Positions 40,532-50,162 of a stretch of DNA of 64,000 nt are shown here, in pieces (position 1 is the first letter of the stretch; each line of letters opens with the position of its first letter). The translations under genes were made by a program, and so were the position numbers. This DNA comes from Deltaproteobacteria bacterium (GTDB lineage: Bacteria > Myxococcota_A > Polyangia > Haliangiales > Haliangiaceae). The stretch is from positions 1 through 64,000 of the forward strand of contig JANXOM010000381.1 of assembly GCA_025353585.1 (NCBI GenBank), written 5' to 3'. The notes under the pieces are model-generated. The model saw nothing but the letters and a program-made list of their open reading frames with translations, did not search any database and was not told where the DNA came from.

Positions 40532-42247
40532 GTGATCGGGATGCAGCTCGGTGCCTATCGGGTGCTGAAGCAGATCGGGGAAGGCGGCATGGGCAGCGTG
40601 TGGCTCGCCGAGCACGCGATGCTCGGGCGACAGGCCGCGATCAAGGTCCTTCATCCGAGCTTCACGTCGCGCCCCGAGATCGTGAACCGCTTCTTCAACG
40701 AGGCGCGCGCGGCCACCGCGATCTCGGACGCCGGCATCGTCCAGGTGTTCGATTTCGGGCACCACACCGACGGCAGCGCGTTCATCGTGATGGAGCTGCT
40801 CGACGGAGAGCCGCTCGACAAGCGGCTGCGGCGCCTCGGGTCGCTGCCGATCACGGACGCGCTTCGCATCATGCGGCAGGTCGCCGGCTCGCTCGGCGCC
40901 GCTCACGCGCGCGGGATCGTGCACCGCGATCTCAAGCCCGAGAATATCTTCCTCGTGCGGGACGCCGAGGTCGCGAGCGGCGAGCGCGCGAAGATCCTCG
41001 ACTTCGGGATCGCGAAGCTCACCGGCGACGCGAAGGTGAAGACGCAGACCGCGGCCGTGATGGGGACGCCGACCTACATGTCCCCCGAGCAGTGTCGCGG
41101 CGCAGGGCAGGTCGACCAGCGCTCGGACGTGTACGCGCTCGGCTGCGTGCTGTTCACGCTGATCACGGGCCGCCCGCCGTTCGACGCGGAGGGCATCGGC
41201 GACATCATCGCGATGCACCTGCGCGAGCCGCCGCCGGTGCCGTCGAGCCGGCTCGCGAGCATCCCGCCCGAGCTCGACCAGCTGATCCTGACGTGCCTCG
41301 CGAAGGATCCGGCGCAGCGGTTCGCCACCGCCGCCGCGCTCGCCGGCGCGCTCGGCGCGATCCTGGCGCGCTACGGCGGGACGCCCCCGCCGGGCTCGCT
41401 GTCGGCGCCGGCCGCGAGCGGTAACCTCGCCGTCGCGGCGCCGGCCTACGGCGTCGCATCGCCGACCACGCTCTCGGCGTCGTCCGGCGTGTCGGTCGCC
41501 GGCGGCGTGCCGCTGGCCAGGAAGTCGCGCACCGGGCTCGTCATCGGGCTCGCCGCGGTCGTCAGCCTCGGCGCGGGGATCACCGCGATCGCGATGCACG
41601 GTTCGGGCTCGGCATCGGCGCCTGCCCCGGGCTCCGCTGCGCTCGCCGCGGCCGCTCCCTCGCCGGTCGTCGCGCCGGCCGCCGCGCCCGACGCCGCGCC
41701 CGCCCCGCCGGAGCCGCGGGCCGTCCTCGCCGGCCAGATGAAGACGATGCTGGCCAGCTTCGCCGCGTGGGGCAAGGCGCATCCCGGCGCGCCCTGCCCC
41801 GACGCCTCCGCGCTCGGCGGCGAGATCCGCGATCCGTGGGGCACCCCACTCCTGCTCACCTGCACCGAGCAGCCGACGAATCAGGTCGCGGGCGTCATCT
41901 CCGCGGGTTCGGACGCGAAGCTCGGCACCGACGACGACGTCCCGTCATGGCAGTTCGACGCGGAGGTCACGGCCGTCGTACGTGGCGCGCACTGGCCGGT
42001 CGCGGCGCCCGCACCGACGCCCACGCCGGTCACGCACCGGCCTGCGGGGCCCGCCCGCACCGTCCCGCACGCCACGCCCGCCACGCCCGCACCCGCCGCG
42101 CCTCTCGTCCCGGTCGAGGCGCCCAGGCCGGCGGTCGTGGAGCTGGTGAAGCCCGAGCCGGTGAAGCCCGAGCCGGTGAAGCCCGAGCCCCCCAAACCCA
42201 GGCCCGGCGTCGAGCTCGACGCCAACGGCATGCCCACCCGCCGCTAG
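40532..42247 (+). CDS. Ser/Thr protein kinase with pseudopilin-like tail
   Basis: 571 residues from GTG 40532 ([11 protein letters not shown] matches the usual kinase start). Kinase domain about 7-285: GEGGMGSVW loop, [27 protein letters not shown] linker and one transmembrane helix ([21 protein letters not shown], about 352-372) follow. The exterior part includes a stretch resembling the C-terminal region of the type II secretion pseudopilin GspG ([13 protein letters not shown], then [14 protein letters not shown]), then a Pro/Lys-rich tail with three P-V-K-P-E repeats. It is probably a membrane sensor kinase. Confidence 0.9.
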   Translation: MIGMQLGAYRVLKQIGEGGMGSVWLAEHAMLGRQAAIKVLHPSFTSRPEIVNRFFNEARAATAISDAGIVQVFDFGHHTDGSAFIVMELLDGEPLDKRLRRLGSLPITDALRIMRQVAGSLGAAHARGIVHRDLKPENIFLVRDAEVASGERAKILDFGIAKLTGDAKVKTQTAAVMGTPTYMSPEQCRGAGQVDQRSDVYALGCVLFTLITGRPPFDAEGIGDIIAMHLREPPPVPSSRLASIPPELDQLILTCLAKDPAQRFATAAALAGALGAILARYGGTPPPGSLSAPAASGNLAVAAPAYGVASPTTLSASSGVSVAGGVPLARKSRTGLVIGLAAVVSLGAGITAIAMHGSGSASAPAPGSAALAAAAPSPVVAPAAAPDAAPAPPEPRAVLAGQMKTMLASFAAWGKAHPGAPCPDASALGGEIRDPWGTPLLLTCTEQPTNQVAGVISAGSDAKLGTDDDVPSWQFDAEVTAVVRGAHWPVAAPAPTPTPVTHRPAGPARTVPHATPATPAPAAPLVPVEAPRPAVVELVKPEPVKPEPVKPEPPKPRPGVELDANGMPTRR

Positions 42248-42260
42248 ACGAAAGCCCAAC

Positions 42261-43202
42261 GTGACCCGCATCCACCCTCGCTCGCTGCTCGTCCTCGCCC
42301 TCTTGACTGCGACCGCCGCGCCCGCGGCCGCGCAGGCCGAGAGCGCGCAGGCCGAGGTGTTGTTTCGCGAGGGCCGCGAGCAGATGGAGGCGGGCAAGAT
42401 CGCCGAGGCCTGCGCGTCGTTCGAGAGCAGCCAGAAGGCGGGCCCGGCCGTGACCACGCTGTTCAGCGTCGGGGTCTGCCGGCAGAAGAACGGGCAGCTC
42501 GCGACCGCGTGGGGGGCGTTCGTCGAGGTCCAGCGCCTGGCGCGCGCCAGCAGCGATCCGACCGACCAGCAGCTCGGCGAGCTCGCCGCCAAGAACGCCG
42601 CGGCGCTCGAGACGAAGCTCTCGAAGCTGACGATCAAGGTCGCGCACACGGTGCCGGGGCTCGAGGTGCGGCGCGGCGACGAGGTCGTCGATGCCGGCGC
42701 GTGGAACCAGACGCTGCCGGTCGACGGCGGCACGTTCAAGGTGACCGCGCGCGCGCCGGGCCACGCGGACTGGTCGACGACCGTGACGATCAAGCCGGAC
42801 TCGGACGCGCAGGCGATCGAGGTCCCGGCGCTCGCGGCCGCCGCGCTCGGTGGCGGCGGGGCCGGCCAGGCACGCTCCGAGAAGCTGCCGGTCTTGTTCG
42901 GCGCGGGCGCGGTCGTGCTCGGCGGCGCGGCGATCGGCTTCGAGCTGTGGGCCGAGAGCTTCAACACGAAGATCGACGCCTCGCACGACAACGCCGAGCG
43001 CCTCGCGCTCTGGCACTCGGCGAACTGGCGCCGCTACACGGCCGAGGGCCTCGGCGTCGCCGCCATCGCCGGCGCCGGCGCCGCGGTCTACCTCTACGTG
43101 CGCCACGGCAAGGAAGAGCCGGCGCAGGTCGCGCGCGGCGTGCAGCTGGTGCCGGTGGCGTCGCCCGGCCTCGCCGGCCTCGCGCTCGACGGCCGCTGGT
43201 AG
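42261..43202 (+). CDS. Exported TPR/PEGA-like protein with C-terminal helices
   Basis: 313 residues from GTG 42261, 13 bp after the kinase stop, so likely co-transcribed. A signal peptide ends A-Q-A near residue 26. Residues about 30-120 are TPR-like helices (A-E-V-L-F-R-E-G-R-E-Q-M, A-C-A-S-F-E-S-S-Q-K). A PEGA-like strand region (LEVRRGDEVVDAGAWNQTLP) comes next. Two hydrophobic helices (about 212-228 and 260-280) are separated by a polar loop. It may present a periplasmic partner for the adjacent membrane kinase; that is inference. Confidence 0.65.
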   Translation: MTRIHPRSLLVLALLTATAAPAAAQAESAQAEVLFREGREQMEAGKIAEACASFESSQKAGPAVTTLFSVGVCRQKNGQLATAWGAFVEVQRLARASSDPTDQQLGELAAKNAAALETKLSKLTIKVAHTVPGLEVRRGDEVVDAGAWNQTLPVDGGTFKVTARAPGHADWSTTVTIKPDSDAQAIEVPALAAAALGGGGAGQARSEKLPVLFGAGAVVLGGAAIGFELWAESFNTKIDASHDNAERLALWHSANWRRYTAEGLGVAAIAGAGAAVYLYVRHGKEEPAQVARGVQLVPVASPGLAGLALDGRW

Positions 43203-43260
43203 ACGCCCGGCTTCCGACGGGGACCGGACACATCGTCCGAGCCCCGGACGTGGACGCCGA

Positions 43261-43563
43261 GAGCGGCGTGCCCGAGTACGGGGTCGTCGACGTCGAGCGG
43301 ACTATCGTCCGCGTGCACACCCAGCCCGCCCGAGCGCGCCGACGCGCCGACGGCGTCGCGGTCCTCCGCGAGGGCCCTCCCCGGTCGGCGGGACCCGGAT
43401 CGAACGTCCGTCCTCGCCGCGCGTGCTCGAGGTGTCCGCGTCCTCGCGGCGCTATGCCCCGAGGCGTCGAGCGCGAGCTCCACGCCGTGACCGGTGTGCC
43501 GTACCGGGTCGTCCACGCCGAGCGCACGATCGTGCACGTGCCCCCCAGCCCGACCCGGCGGCC
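43261..43563. repeat. Two diverged direct repeats in a gene-free stretch
   Basis: Within the 379-bp gap 43203-43581, about 74 bases at 43261-43334 recur in diverged form at 43489-43563 (shared blocks include GGGTCGTC, GAGCG and ATCGT). Both copies read E-R-T-I-V-R/H-V in the same plus-strand frame, but flanking frames are not convincing genes. It may be a decayed duplication. Confidence 0.45.
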
Positions 43564-43581
43564 CGCCGCGACGCCGGGTAC

Positions 43582-44901
<1,320 letters not shown>

Positions 44902-44907
44902 GGGCCG

Positions 44908-44913
44908 AGTATC
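44908..44913 (-). promoter_or_regulatory. GATACT -10-like hexamer 6 nt before ATG
   Basis: On the minus strand GATACT-CGGCCC-ATG(44901), 4/6 match to TATAAT, at the leaderless distance. No -35. Confidence 0.35.
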
Positions 44914-44930
44914 GTCGCGCGCGCCCGCCG

Positions 44931-46004
44931 CTACCAGTCGTGATCGGGATCAGGCGCGTGGCCCGTCGCGTGGCGGCGGGCCTCGTCGCGCTGCATGCGG
45001 CGCGAGTAGTCCTCGAGATCGTCGAGCTTGCGGTCCGTCGGCGTGCGCGGCGACTCGCCGCCATGCGCGCCACGCCCGCCGTGCTGCGGCTTGCCCGCGT
45101 GGTTCGCATCGGAGCCCGTCGGCGCCTGCTGACCCTGCGGCCCTTGCGGCGACGATGGCTGCGGTCCCTGGCCGCCGCCGCTCCCCTGCTGCGGCTGGCC
45201 GCCGGCGGCGCTGCCTTGCGGCGGCGGCAGGCCGCTCCCCGCGCCGCTTCCCTGCTGCGGTTGCGGTTGCGGCCCGCTCCCCGCGCCGCTCCCCGGCTGC
45301 GGTTGCGGTTGCGGGCCACCGCCCGCGCCGCTCCCTTGCTGCGGCTGCGCGCTCCCCGCGCCGCTCCCTGGCTGCGGCTGCCCGCTCCCCGCGCCGCTCC
45401 CCGGCTGCGGCTGCCCGCTCCCCTGCGCCGCGCCGCTCCCTTGCTGCGGTTGCTGCCCCTGCTGCCCGCCCTGCTGCGGGCCTTGTCCCTGCTGGCCTTG
45501 TCCCTGCGGTCCCGGCCCGCCGCCGCCCCCCTGCTTCTGCTTCCGCCGCAGCGCGACCTCGAGGTTCATGCGCGCGTCCTCCTGCAGCGGATCCTCGCGC
45601 AGCGCGTCCTTGTACGCGTCGATCGCCTCGTCGAGCTTGTTCGCGCCGAGGAGCGCGTTGCCGGCGTTGTAGTGCGCCGCGCCGCGGACCGGCGCGTCCT
45701 TCGCGTGCGCCGCCTGCTTCAAGTGCTCGAGCGCCTGCTGCGTGAGCGCCTCCTTCGCCGCCGGGTCGCCGAGCCGGGCCGCCGCCGCGAGCTCTGCGGT
45801 CCCGCGGTCGTACGCGAGGCCGTCGGGGTCGACCGCGCCGCGCTCCTCCGCGCGCCCGTACGCCGCGATCGCCTCGGCGTAGCGGCCGGCCGCGTAGGCG
45901 TCGTTGCCCGCGACCACGTCCGGGTCCGCGGCGCGAAACGGCTGCCAGCCGCCGAGCGCGACCACCAGCACCACCGCGAGCGTCTGCCGCCGGATCGCTG
46001 TCAT
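44931..46004 (-). CDS. batC: BatC-like TPR protein with Gln/Gly/Pro repeats
   Basis: 357 residues from ATG 46004, 10 bp after the preceding stop. A signal or anchor (VVLVVALGGW) is followed by TPR-like repeats (about 30-150: A-G-N-D-A-Y-A-A-G-R-Y-A-E-A, HYNAGNALLGANKLDEAIDAY). The second half is low complexity, built of Gln-Pro-Gly-Ser-Gly-Ala units, ending in a charged segment (K-L-D-D-L-E-D-Y-S-R-R-M-Q). It matches the TPR member of Bat-type operons, as the last gene after MoxR, DUF58 and two VWA genes. The Gln/Gly/Pro tail is much longer than I expect. Periplasmic scaffold by inference. Confidence 0.8.
   Translation of the reverse strand: MTAIRRQTLAVVLVVALGGWQPFRAADPDVVAGNDAYAAGRYAEAIAAYGRAEERGAVDPDGLAYDRGTAELAAAARLGDPAAKEALTQQALEHLKQAAHAKDAPVRGAAHYNAGNALLGANKLDEAIDAYKDALREDPLQEDARMNLEVALRRKQKQGGGGGPGPQGQGQQGQGPQQGGQQGQQPQQGSGAAQGSGQPQPGSGAGSGQPQPGSGAGSAQPQQGSGAGGGPQPQPQPGSGAGSGPQPQPQQGSGAGSGLPPPQGSAAGGQPQQGSGGGQGPQPSSPQGPQGQQAPTGSDANHAGKPQHGGRGAHGGESPRTPTDRKLDDLEDYSRRMQRDEARRHATGHAPDPDHDW
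45200..45470 (-). repeat. Tandem repeats encoding Gln-Pro-Gly-Ser-Gly-Ala units
   Basis: Units of about 30-36 bases built on CCGCGCCGCTCCC and GGCTGCGG(T)TGC (plus-strand reading) encode the low-complexity tail of the TPR protein. About eight imperfect units are visible. Confidence 0.7.
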
Positions 46005-46014
46005 GACCGCGCCT

Positions 46015-47205
46015 TCATGATAGCGCCTCGGGGAACTTGCGCCGCCGCCGCGTGCTGATCGCGGCCTCGACGAGCAGCAGCATCAGCCCCGCGAACAGGA
46101 ACGGCGGGTAGATCTCGCGCAGCTCCTTCACCTGCTTCGTCGAGAGCCCGCGGTCGACCCGGCGCAGCGCCGCGACGATCGCCGTCGGGTCGACCTCGCC
46201 GTGCTCGTTCGCGACGAGGTAGCGCTGCGGATCCCCGGCCGCCTCCGCGAGCGCGCGCATGCCGTCGTCGTCGCGCTTTGCGGTGATGGTGGTGTTGCCA
46301 GGCCCGCGCTTCGGCCGCGCCGTCCGGCGCCCGAGCCCGTCGACCTCGGGCACGAGCCCGCCCACCTCCGTCCCGACGCCCACGACGATCACGGCGATCC
46401 CGAGCTCGCGCGCGGTCGCGACCTCGCGCAGCGCCTCGCCGCTGACGTCGCCGCCATCGGTGAAGATCGCGATCGCCTTGCCGCGCGCGATGCGCTGCTG
46501 CTCGGCGTTGTCGTCGACGGTCGCCTTCCTCGGCGGGTCGAGCGACTCGCCGGCGAGCGCGTCGCCGCCGTGCCCGCGCCGCCCGATGCGCGCGCAGCCG
46601 AGGTCGTCGTACAGATCGGGCCGCAGCAAGCAGCGCGACACGCGGAACACCTCCGCGACGTTCGTGCCGAGGGGCAAGTCCGCCGTGCCGAGGTCGTTCA
46701 GGAACTGCGTCGCGACTAGGTGATCCTCGGTCAGCGGGAAGTGCGCGGCCGCGCCGGCGTAGACCACGGGCGCGATCCGATCGCCATCGAGCGCGTCGAT
46801 CACCGCGCCCGCCAGCTCGCGCGCCCGGGCGAGCCGCGTCGGATCGCGCCGCGCGGCCATCTCCGCCGTCGGCTCCACGTCGTCGACGAGCATCGACTTG
46901 CTGACATCCATCGCCACCACGAGGTCGAGCCCGCGCAGCTCGATCTGCCGCTTGCCCGGGACCGCCGGGCGGGCGGCCGCGAACACCACGAGCGCCAACG
47001 CGACGCCGGCGAGGATCGCCTTCGCGAGCCGGCGGCCCGGCGACACCGATTGCAACACGCGGCCGAGCACCGGCAATTCGCCGAGACGGCGCGTCAGCTG
47101 CGCGCGCCGCCAGCGGTCGAACACCCACAGCGCCAAGGCGCCCCCGATCGCGAGCGGCGGACCGACGACGCCGAGGAGCGGATGCGCGAACGAGAGCCCG
47201 CTCAC
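46015..47205 (-). CDS. batB: BatB-like VWA membrane protein
   Basis: 396 residues from GTG 47205 (GTGA overlap with the upstream stop). N-terminal hydrophobic helices (about 8-28 and 60-78) precede a von Willebrand factor A domain with MIDAS D-V-S-K-S and later D-R-I-A-P-V-V-Y and I-F-T-D-G-G-D. An insertion of about 60 residues follows (RRGHGGDALAGESLDPPRKA). A C-terminal helix (FLFAGLMLLLVEAAIS) anchors the other end, so the VWA domain lies between spans, as in BatB. Its role is with MoxR and DUF58, possibly assembly or stress functions at the inner membrane. Confidence 0.85.
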   Translation of the reverse strand: MSGLSFAHPLLGVVGPPLAIGGALALWVFDRWRRAQLTRRLGELPVLGRVLQSVSPGRRLAKAILAGVALALVVFAAARPAVPGKRQIELRGLDLVVAMDVSKSMLVDDVEPTAEMAARRDPTRLARARELAGAVIDALDGDRIAPVVYAGAAAHFPLTEDHLVATQFLNDLGTADLPLGTNVAEVFRVSRCLLRPDLYDDLGCARIGRRGHGGDALAGESLDPPRKATVDDNAEQQRIARGKAIAIFTDGGDVSGEALREVATARELGIAVIVVGVGTEVGGLVPEVDGLGRRTARPKRGPGNTTITAKRDDDGMRALAEAAGDPQRYLVANEHGEVDPTAIVAALRRVDRGLSTKQVKELREIYPPFLFAGLMLLLVEAAISTRRRRKFPEALS

Positions 47206-48260
47206 GGCAGCCTCCGCAGCCGCGTGTTCGCGAGCAAGAGCTCGAGCGCGAGGAGCAGCGCCGCCACCAGCGCGAACCCCACGAAGAGCTGCTGGTCCGG
47301 GACGCGCTCGGTGATCACCCGCTTCGTGGTGTCGAGCTTCGTGCGTACGCTCTGGAACCCGCGGTCGAACGACTCGTAGTCGCTCGCGCGATAGAAGTCG
47401 CCGCCGGTGATCGTGGCGATGCTGTGCAGGGTCGCCGGGTTGACGGGCATCGCGTCGAACGAGCCGCCGTCCTCGCGGCCGACGAGCAGCGTGTAGACCT
47501 TGACCCCCATGGCGCGCGCCGCCTGCGCCGCCTCGTCGGGCTCGAAGCGAGTGACCCAGTTCGAATCGCCGTCCGACAGCAAGACCACGACCTTGCTCTT
47601 CGCGTCCGAGCGGCGCAGCTGCGCGAGGGCGAGCGCGAGGCCGTCGCCGATCGCGGTGCCGAGCTCCGGGACATCGCCGATCGAGAGATCGGCCACGATC
47701 TGCTCGACGACCTTCGTGTCCGACGTCAGCGGGCACTGCAACATCGCCTGCTGCCCGAAGATCACGAGGCCGACGCGATCGTTCGACGTGCGCCGCAGGA
47801 AGCGGCGGATCACGCGCTGCGCGGCGTCGAGCCGGTCGCGCGGGAGGTCGGTCTCCTCCATCGACTTCGACATGTCGACGACCAGCATGATGTCGATCGA
47901 GTCGACCTCGCGCGTGACCGTCCGGTACGTCTCGGGACGCGCGAGGGCGATGGCGATCGCCGCCACGGCGACGACCCGGAGGACGCCGGGGAGATCCGCG
48001 AGCCACGCGACCAGGCCGCGCGCGCCGACGAGCCCGACCTGGGAGTAGCCCATCGTCGCCGTGCGGCGGCGGTGCAAGTGGAACGCGAGCACGCCGACGA
48101 GGAGCCCGGCCAGCGCGAGGTAGGCGGCGTGCGGCGCGCGCCACACGACGAGCTCGGCGGCGGCCGACGTGCGGAGGTAGAGCAGGAGCCCCCCACCGAC
48201 GAGGGCGCCGATCACCCCGACGAGGAGCCACGGCCACACCGCGCGCAGGAGGGGCCTCAC
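47202..48260 (-). CDS. batA: BatA-like VWA membrane protein
   Basis: 352 residues from GTG 48260 (GTGA overlap with upstream stop). Three hydrophobic helices lie in the first 110 residues (VWPWLLVGVIGALVGGGLLL; Y-L-A-L-A-G-L-L-V-G-V-L-A-F; R-V-V-A-V-A-A-I-A-I-A-L-A). The VWA domain has canonical MIDAS DMSKS, TSNDRVGLVIFG and V-V-V-L-L-S-D-G-D-S-N. A C-terminal helix (L-F-V-G-F-A-L-V-A-A-L-L-L) closes it. It is the paralogue of the following gene and the usual BatA of MoxR-DUF58-VWA operons. Confidence 0.87.
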   Translation of the reverse strand: MRPLLRAVWPWLLVGVIGALVGGGLLLYLRTSAAAELVVWRAPHAAYLALAGLLVGVLAFHLHRRRTATMGYSQVGLVGARGLVAWLADLPGVLRVVAVAAIAIALARPETYRTVTREVDSIDIMLVVDMSKSMEETDLPRDRLDAAQRVIRRFLRRTSNDRVGLVIFGQQAMLQCPLTSDTKVVEQIVADLSIGDVPELGTAIGDGLALALAQLRRSDAKSKVVVLLSDGDSNWVTRFEPDEAAQAARAMGVKVYTLLVGREDGGSFDAMPVNPATLHSIATITGGDFYRASDYESFDRGFQSVRTKLDTTKRVITERVPDQQLFVGFALVAALLLALELLLANTRLRRLP

Positions 48261-49270
48261 GCGGCGACCTCGGCCGGCGCGGCGGCTGGCGCCTCGGTCG
48301 CGGTGGTCTCGACGACGAGCGTCCGAGCCGCGCCGAGCACGCTGCGCCCCTCGGCGGTCGTCGCGCGGAGCCCGCCGTACTTCACGACGTCACACCGCTC
48401 GAGCCACGCCTCGACGTGCAGGCGCTCGGTGACCGGCGCGACGGGCGCGAGCGCCCGCACGAGCTCGGCGGACGTGAGATCGGCGGTGGCGACACGGTAG
48501 CGTGCGCCGACGTACGCGCGGATCGCGGCGACCATCTGCGCGTAGCCAGCCTTGCGCGTGTCCTCGCGGTCGAGGACGCCGCTGCGCTCGATCGCGAGGA
48601 GCAGCGCGAGGGCGCGCTCGCCGGGGAGGTCGAGGCGGCGGGCGAGCTGGCGCGCGGGCGCGAGCTGGATCGGCGCGCGACGACGGCGCGCCCAGACGAG
48701 CCCGCCGCCCCCCGCGAGGACGAGCCCGCCGACGCCGCTCGCCACGGCGAGCCAGAACCAGTCGCGCGCCGTCAGCTCGGCCGGCGGCTCGTCGGCACGC
48801 GGGCGTGGATCGTCCTGCACCGCGCCGAGCATGCTCTCGACGCGCACCGGGACCGCGTTTGTCGCGACCTGGCCCGCGTGGCCGGCGAGCGTGAACGTGA
48901 CGGCGACCGGCGGGAGCTGCAGGTCGCCGACCTCCCACGCGAAGACGGCGAGCTGGTACTCGCGGACGCGCTTGCCGTTCGGGCCGTCCCGGTCGCGCGA
49001 ATCGCGCGTGCGGACCTCGAACGCGGGACCGAGCTCGACGGGCTCGCGGAGGTTGACCTCGACGCCGGGGTCGAACGTCACGGTCACGAACAGGGTCAGC
49101 TGGGCGCCGAGGCGAACGACGCTCGGGCTCGCGGCGGCGGACACCTCGGGCGCGCCGGCCTCGAGCGGCGGCTGCACGAGCACCGCGCTCCCGGTGTCGG
49201 CACGCGCGACACCGGCGACGGCGACGGCGAGGGCGACGGCGACGGCGACCGCGACGGCCACGCTCTTCAT
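48257..49270 (-). CDS. BatD-like exported protein
   Basis: 337 residues from ATG 49270 (ATGA overlap with the DUF58 stop). A long hydrophobic signal (VAVAVAVAVALAVAVAGVARA) leads to an Ig-like strand domain (A-S-P-S-V-V-R-L-G-A-Q-L-T-L-F-V-T-V-T-F-D-P-G) where the V-x-L-G motif recalls BatD N-terminal domains. One transmembrane helix (about 170-195, FWLAVASGVGGLVLAGGGGLV) is followed by a cytoplasmic helical domain (A-R-Q-L-A-R-R-L and A-Y-V-G-A-R-Y). It is about half the length of classical BatD, so the name is by position and topology. Confidence 0.65.
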   Translation of the reverse strand: MKSVAVAVAVAVALAVAVAGVARADTGSAVLVQPPLEAGAPEVSAAASPSVVRLGAQLTLFVTVTFDPGVEVNLREPVELGPAFEVRTRDSRDRDGPNGKRVREYQLAVFAWEVGDLQLPPVAVTFTLAGHAGQVATNAVPVRVESMLGAVQDDPRPRADEPPAELTARDWFWLAVASGVGGLVLAGGGGLVWARRRRAPIQLAPARQLARRLDLPGERALALLLAIERSGVLDREDTRKAGYAQMVAAIRAYVGARYRVATADLTSAELVRALAPVAPVTERLHVEAWLERCDVVKYGGLRATTAEGRSVLGAARTLVVETTATEAPAAAPAEVAA

Positions 49271-50154
49271 GCGCGGGCCATCCGCTTCGCGCGCGCGCGA
49301 AAGAACGCCAGCAGCGCGTCGAGGTACGGCTCGTCGGTCCGGACCTCGACCAGGTCCACGTCGAGCCGCCGCAGCGCGCTGTCGCGGACCCGCGCCGCCG
49401 CCGCCGCCCGCGCACGCAGCGCGTGCCCGGCCGACCCGCTGGTGTCGAGCTCGACGACCTGGCCCGTCTCGAGGTCCTCCAGCACGAGCAGCCCCACCGA
49501 CGGGATCCACGCCTCGAGAGGGTCGCTCACGACGACCGGCACGAGCTCGTGCCGCTGCGCGCAGATCTTGAGCGGCCGCTCCCAGCCCTCGCTCATGAAG
49601 TCGCTCGCGAGGAACACGACGGAGCGCCGGCGCGCGACCTTCGCGAGGAAGTCGAGGCCCACCGCGAGGTTCGTCCGCCGCGAGAGGGGCTGGAACGCGA
49701 GGATCTCGCCGATCACGCGGAGCACGTGGCGGCGGCCTTTCTTCGGCGGGATGTACTTCTCCACGCGGTCCGTCACGATGACGAGCCCCACGCGGTCGTT
49801 GTTCTTGATCGCGGAGAACGCCACGACCGCGGCGAGCTCCGCCGCCAGCTCGCGCTTCGGCACCCCGCGCGAGCCGAACAGCCCCGACGCGCTCATGTCG
49901 ATGACGAGGTTGACCGTGCGGTCGCGCTCCTCGACGAACTGCTTGACGTGCGGCGCGTTCATCCGCGCCGTGATGTTCCAGTCGATGGAGCGCACGTCGT
50001 CGCCGGGGGTGTAGGGGCGGACGTCACTGAAGATGAGGCCGCGGCCCTTGAAGACCGAGTGGTACTGGCCGGCGAGCTGCTCGTCGACGAGGCGGCGCGA
50101 CGCGACCTCGATGGCGCGCGCCCTGCGGAACAGCTCGGCCGACGCGGTCGCCAT
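49267..50154 (-). CDS. DUF58 domain protein
   Basis: 295 residues from ATG 50154, 8 bp after the MoxR stop. The DUF58 signature PGDDVRSIDWNITAR is near residue 50, with H-S-V-F-K-G-R-G-L-I-F-S-D-V-R-P-Y before it. A VWA-like fold follows (V-N-L-V-I-D-M-S-A-S, V-F-L-A-S-D-F-M-S-E). No membrane helix. DUF58 proteins accompany MoxR ATPases almost universally and are thought to be their substrates or adaptors for assembling partners. The stop overlaps the next ATG (ATGA). Confidence 0.93.
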   Translation of the reverse strand: MATASAELFRRARAIEVASRRLVDEQLAGQYHSVFKGRGLIFSDVRPYTPGDDVRSIDWNITARMNAPHVKQFVEERDRTVNLVIDMSASGLFGSRGVPKRELAAELAAVVAFSAIKNNDRVGLVIVTDRVEKYIPPKKGRRHVLRVIGEILAFQPLSRRTNLAVGLDFLAKVARRRSVVFLASDFMSEGWERPLKICAQRHELVPVVVSDPLEAWIPSVGLLVLEDLETGQVVELDTSGSAGHALRARAAAAARVRDSALRRLDVDLVEVRTDEPYLDALLAFFRARAKRMARA

Positions 50155-50162
50155 GGCGCGGC

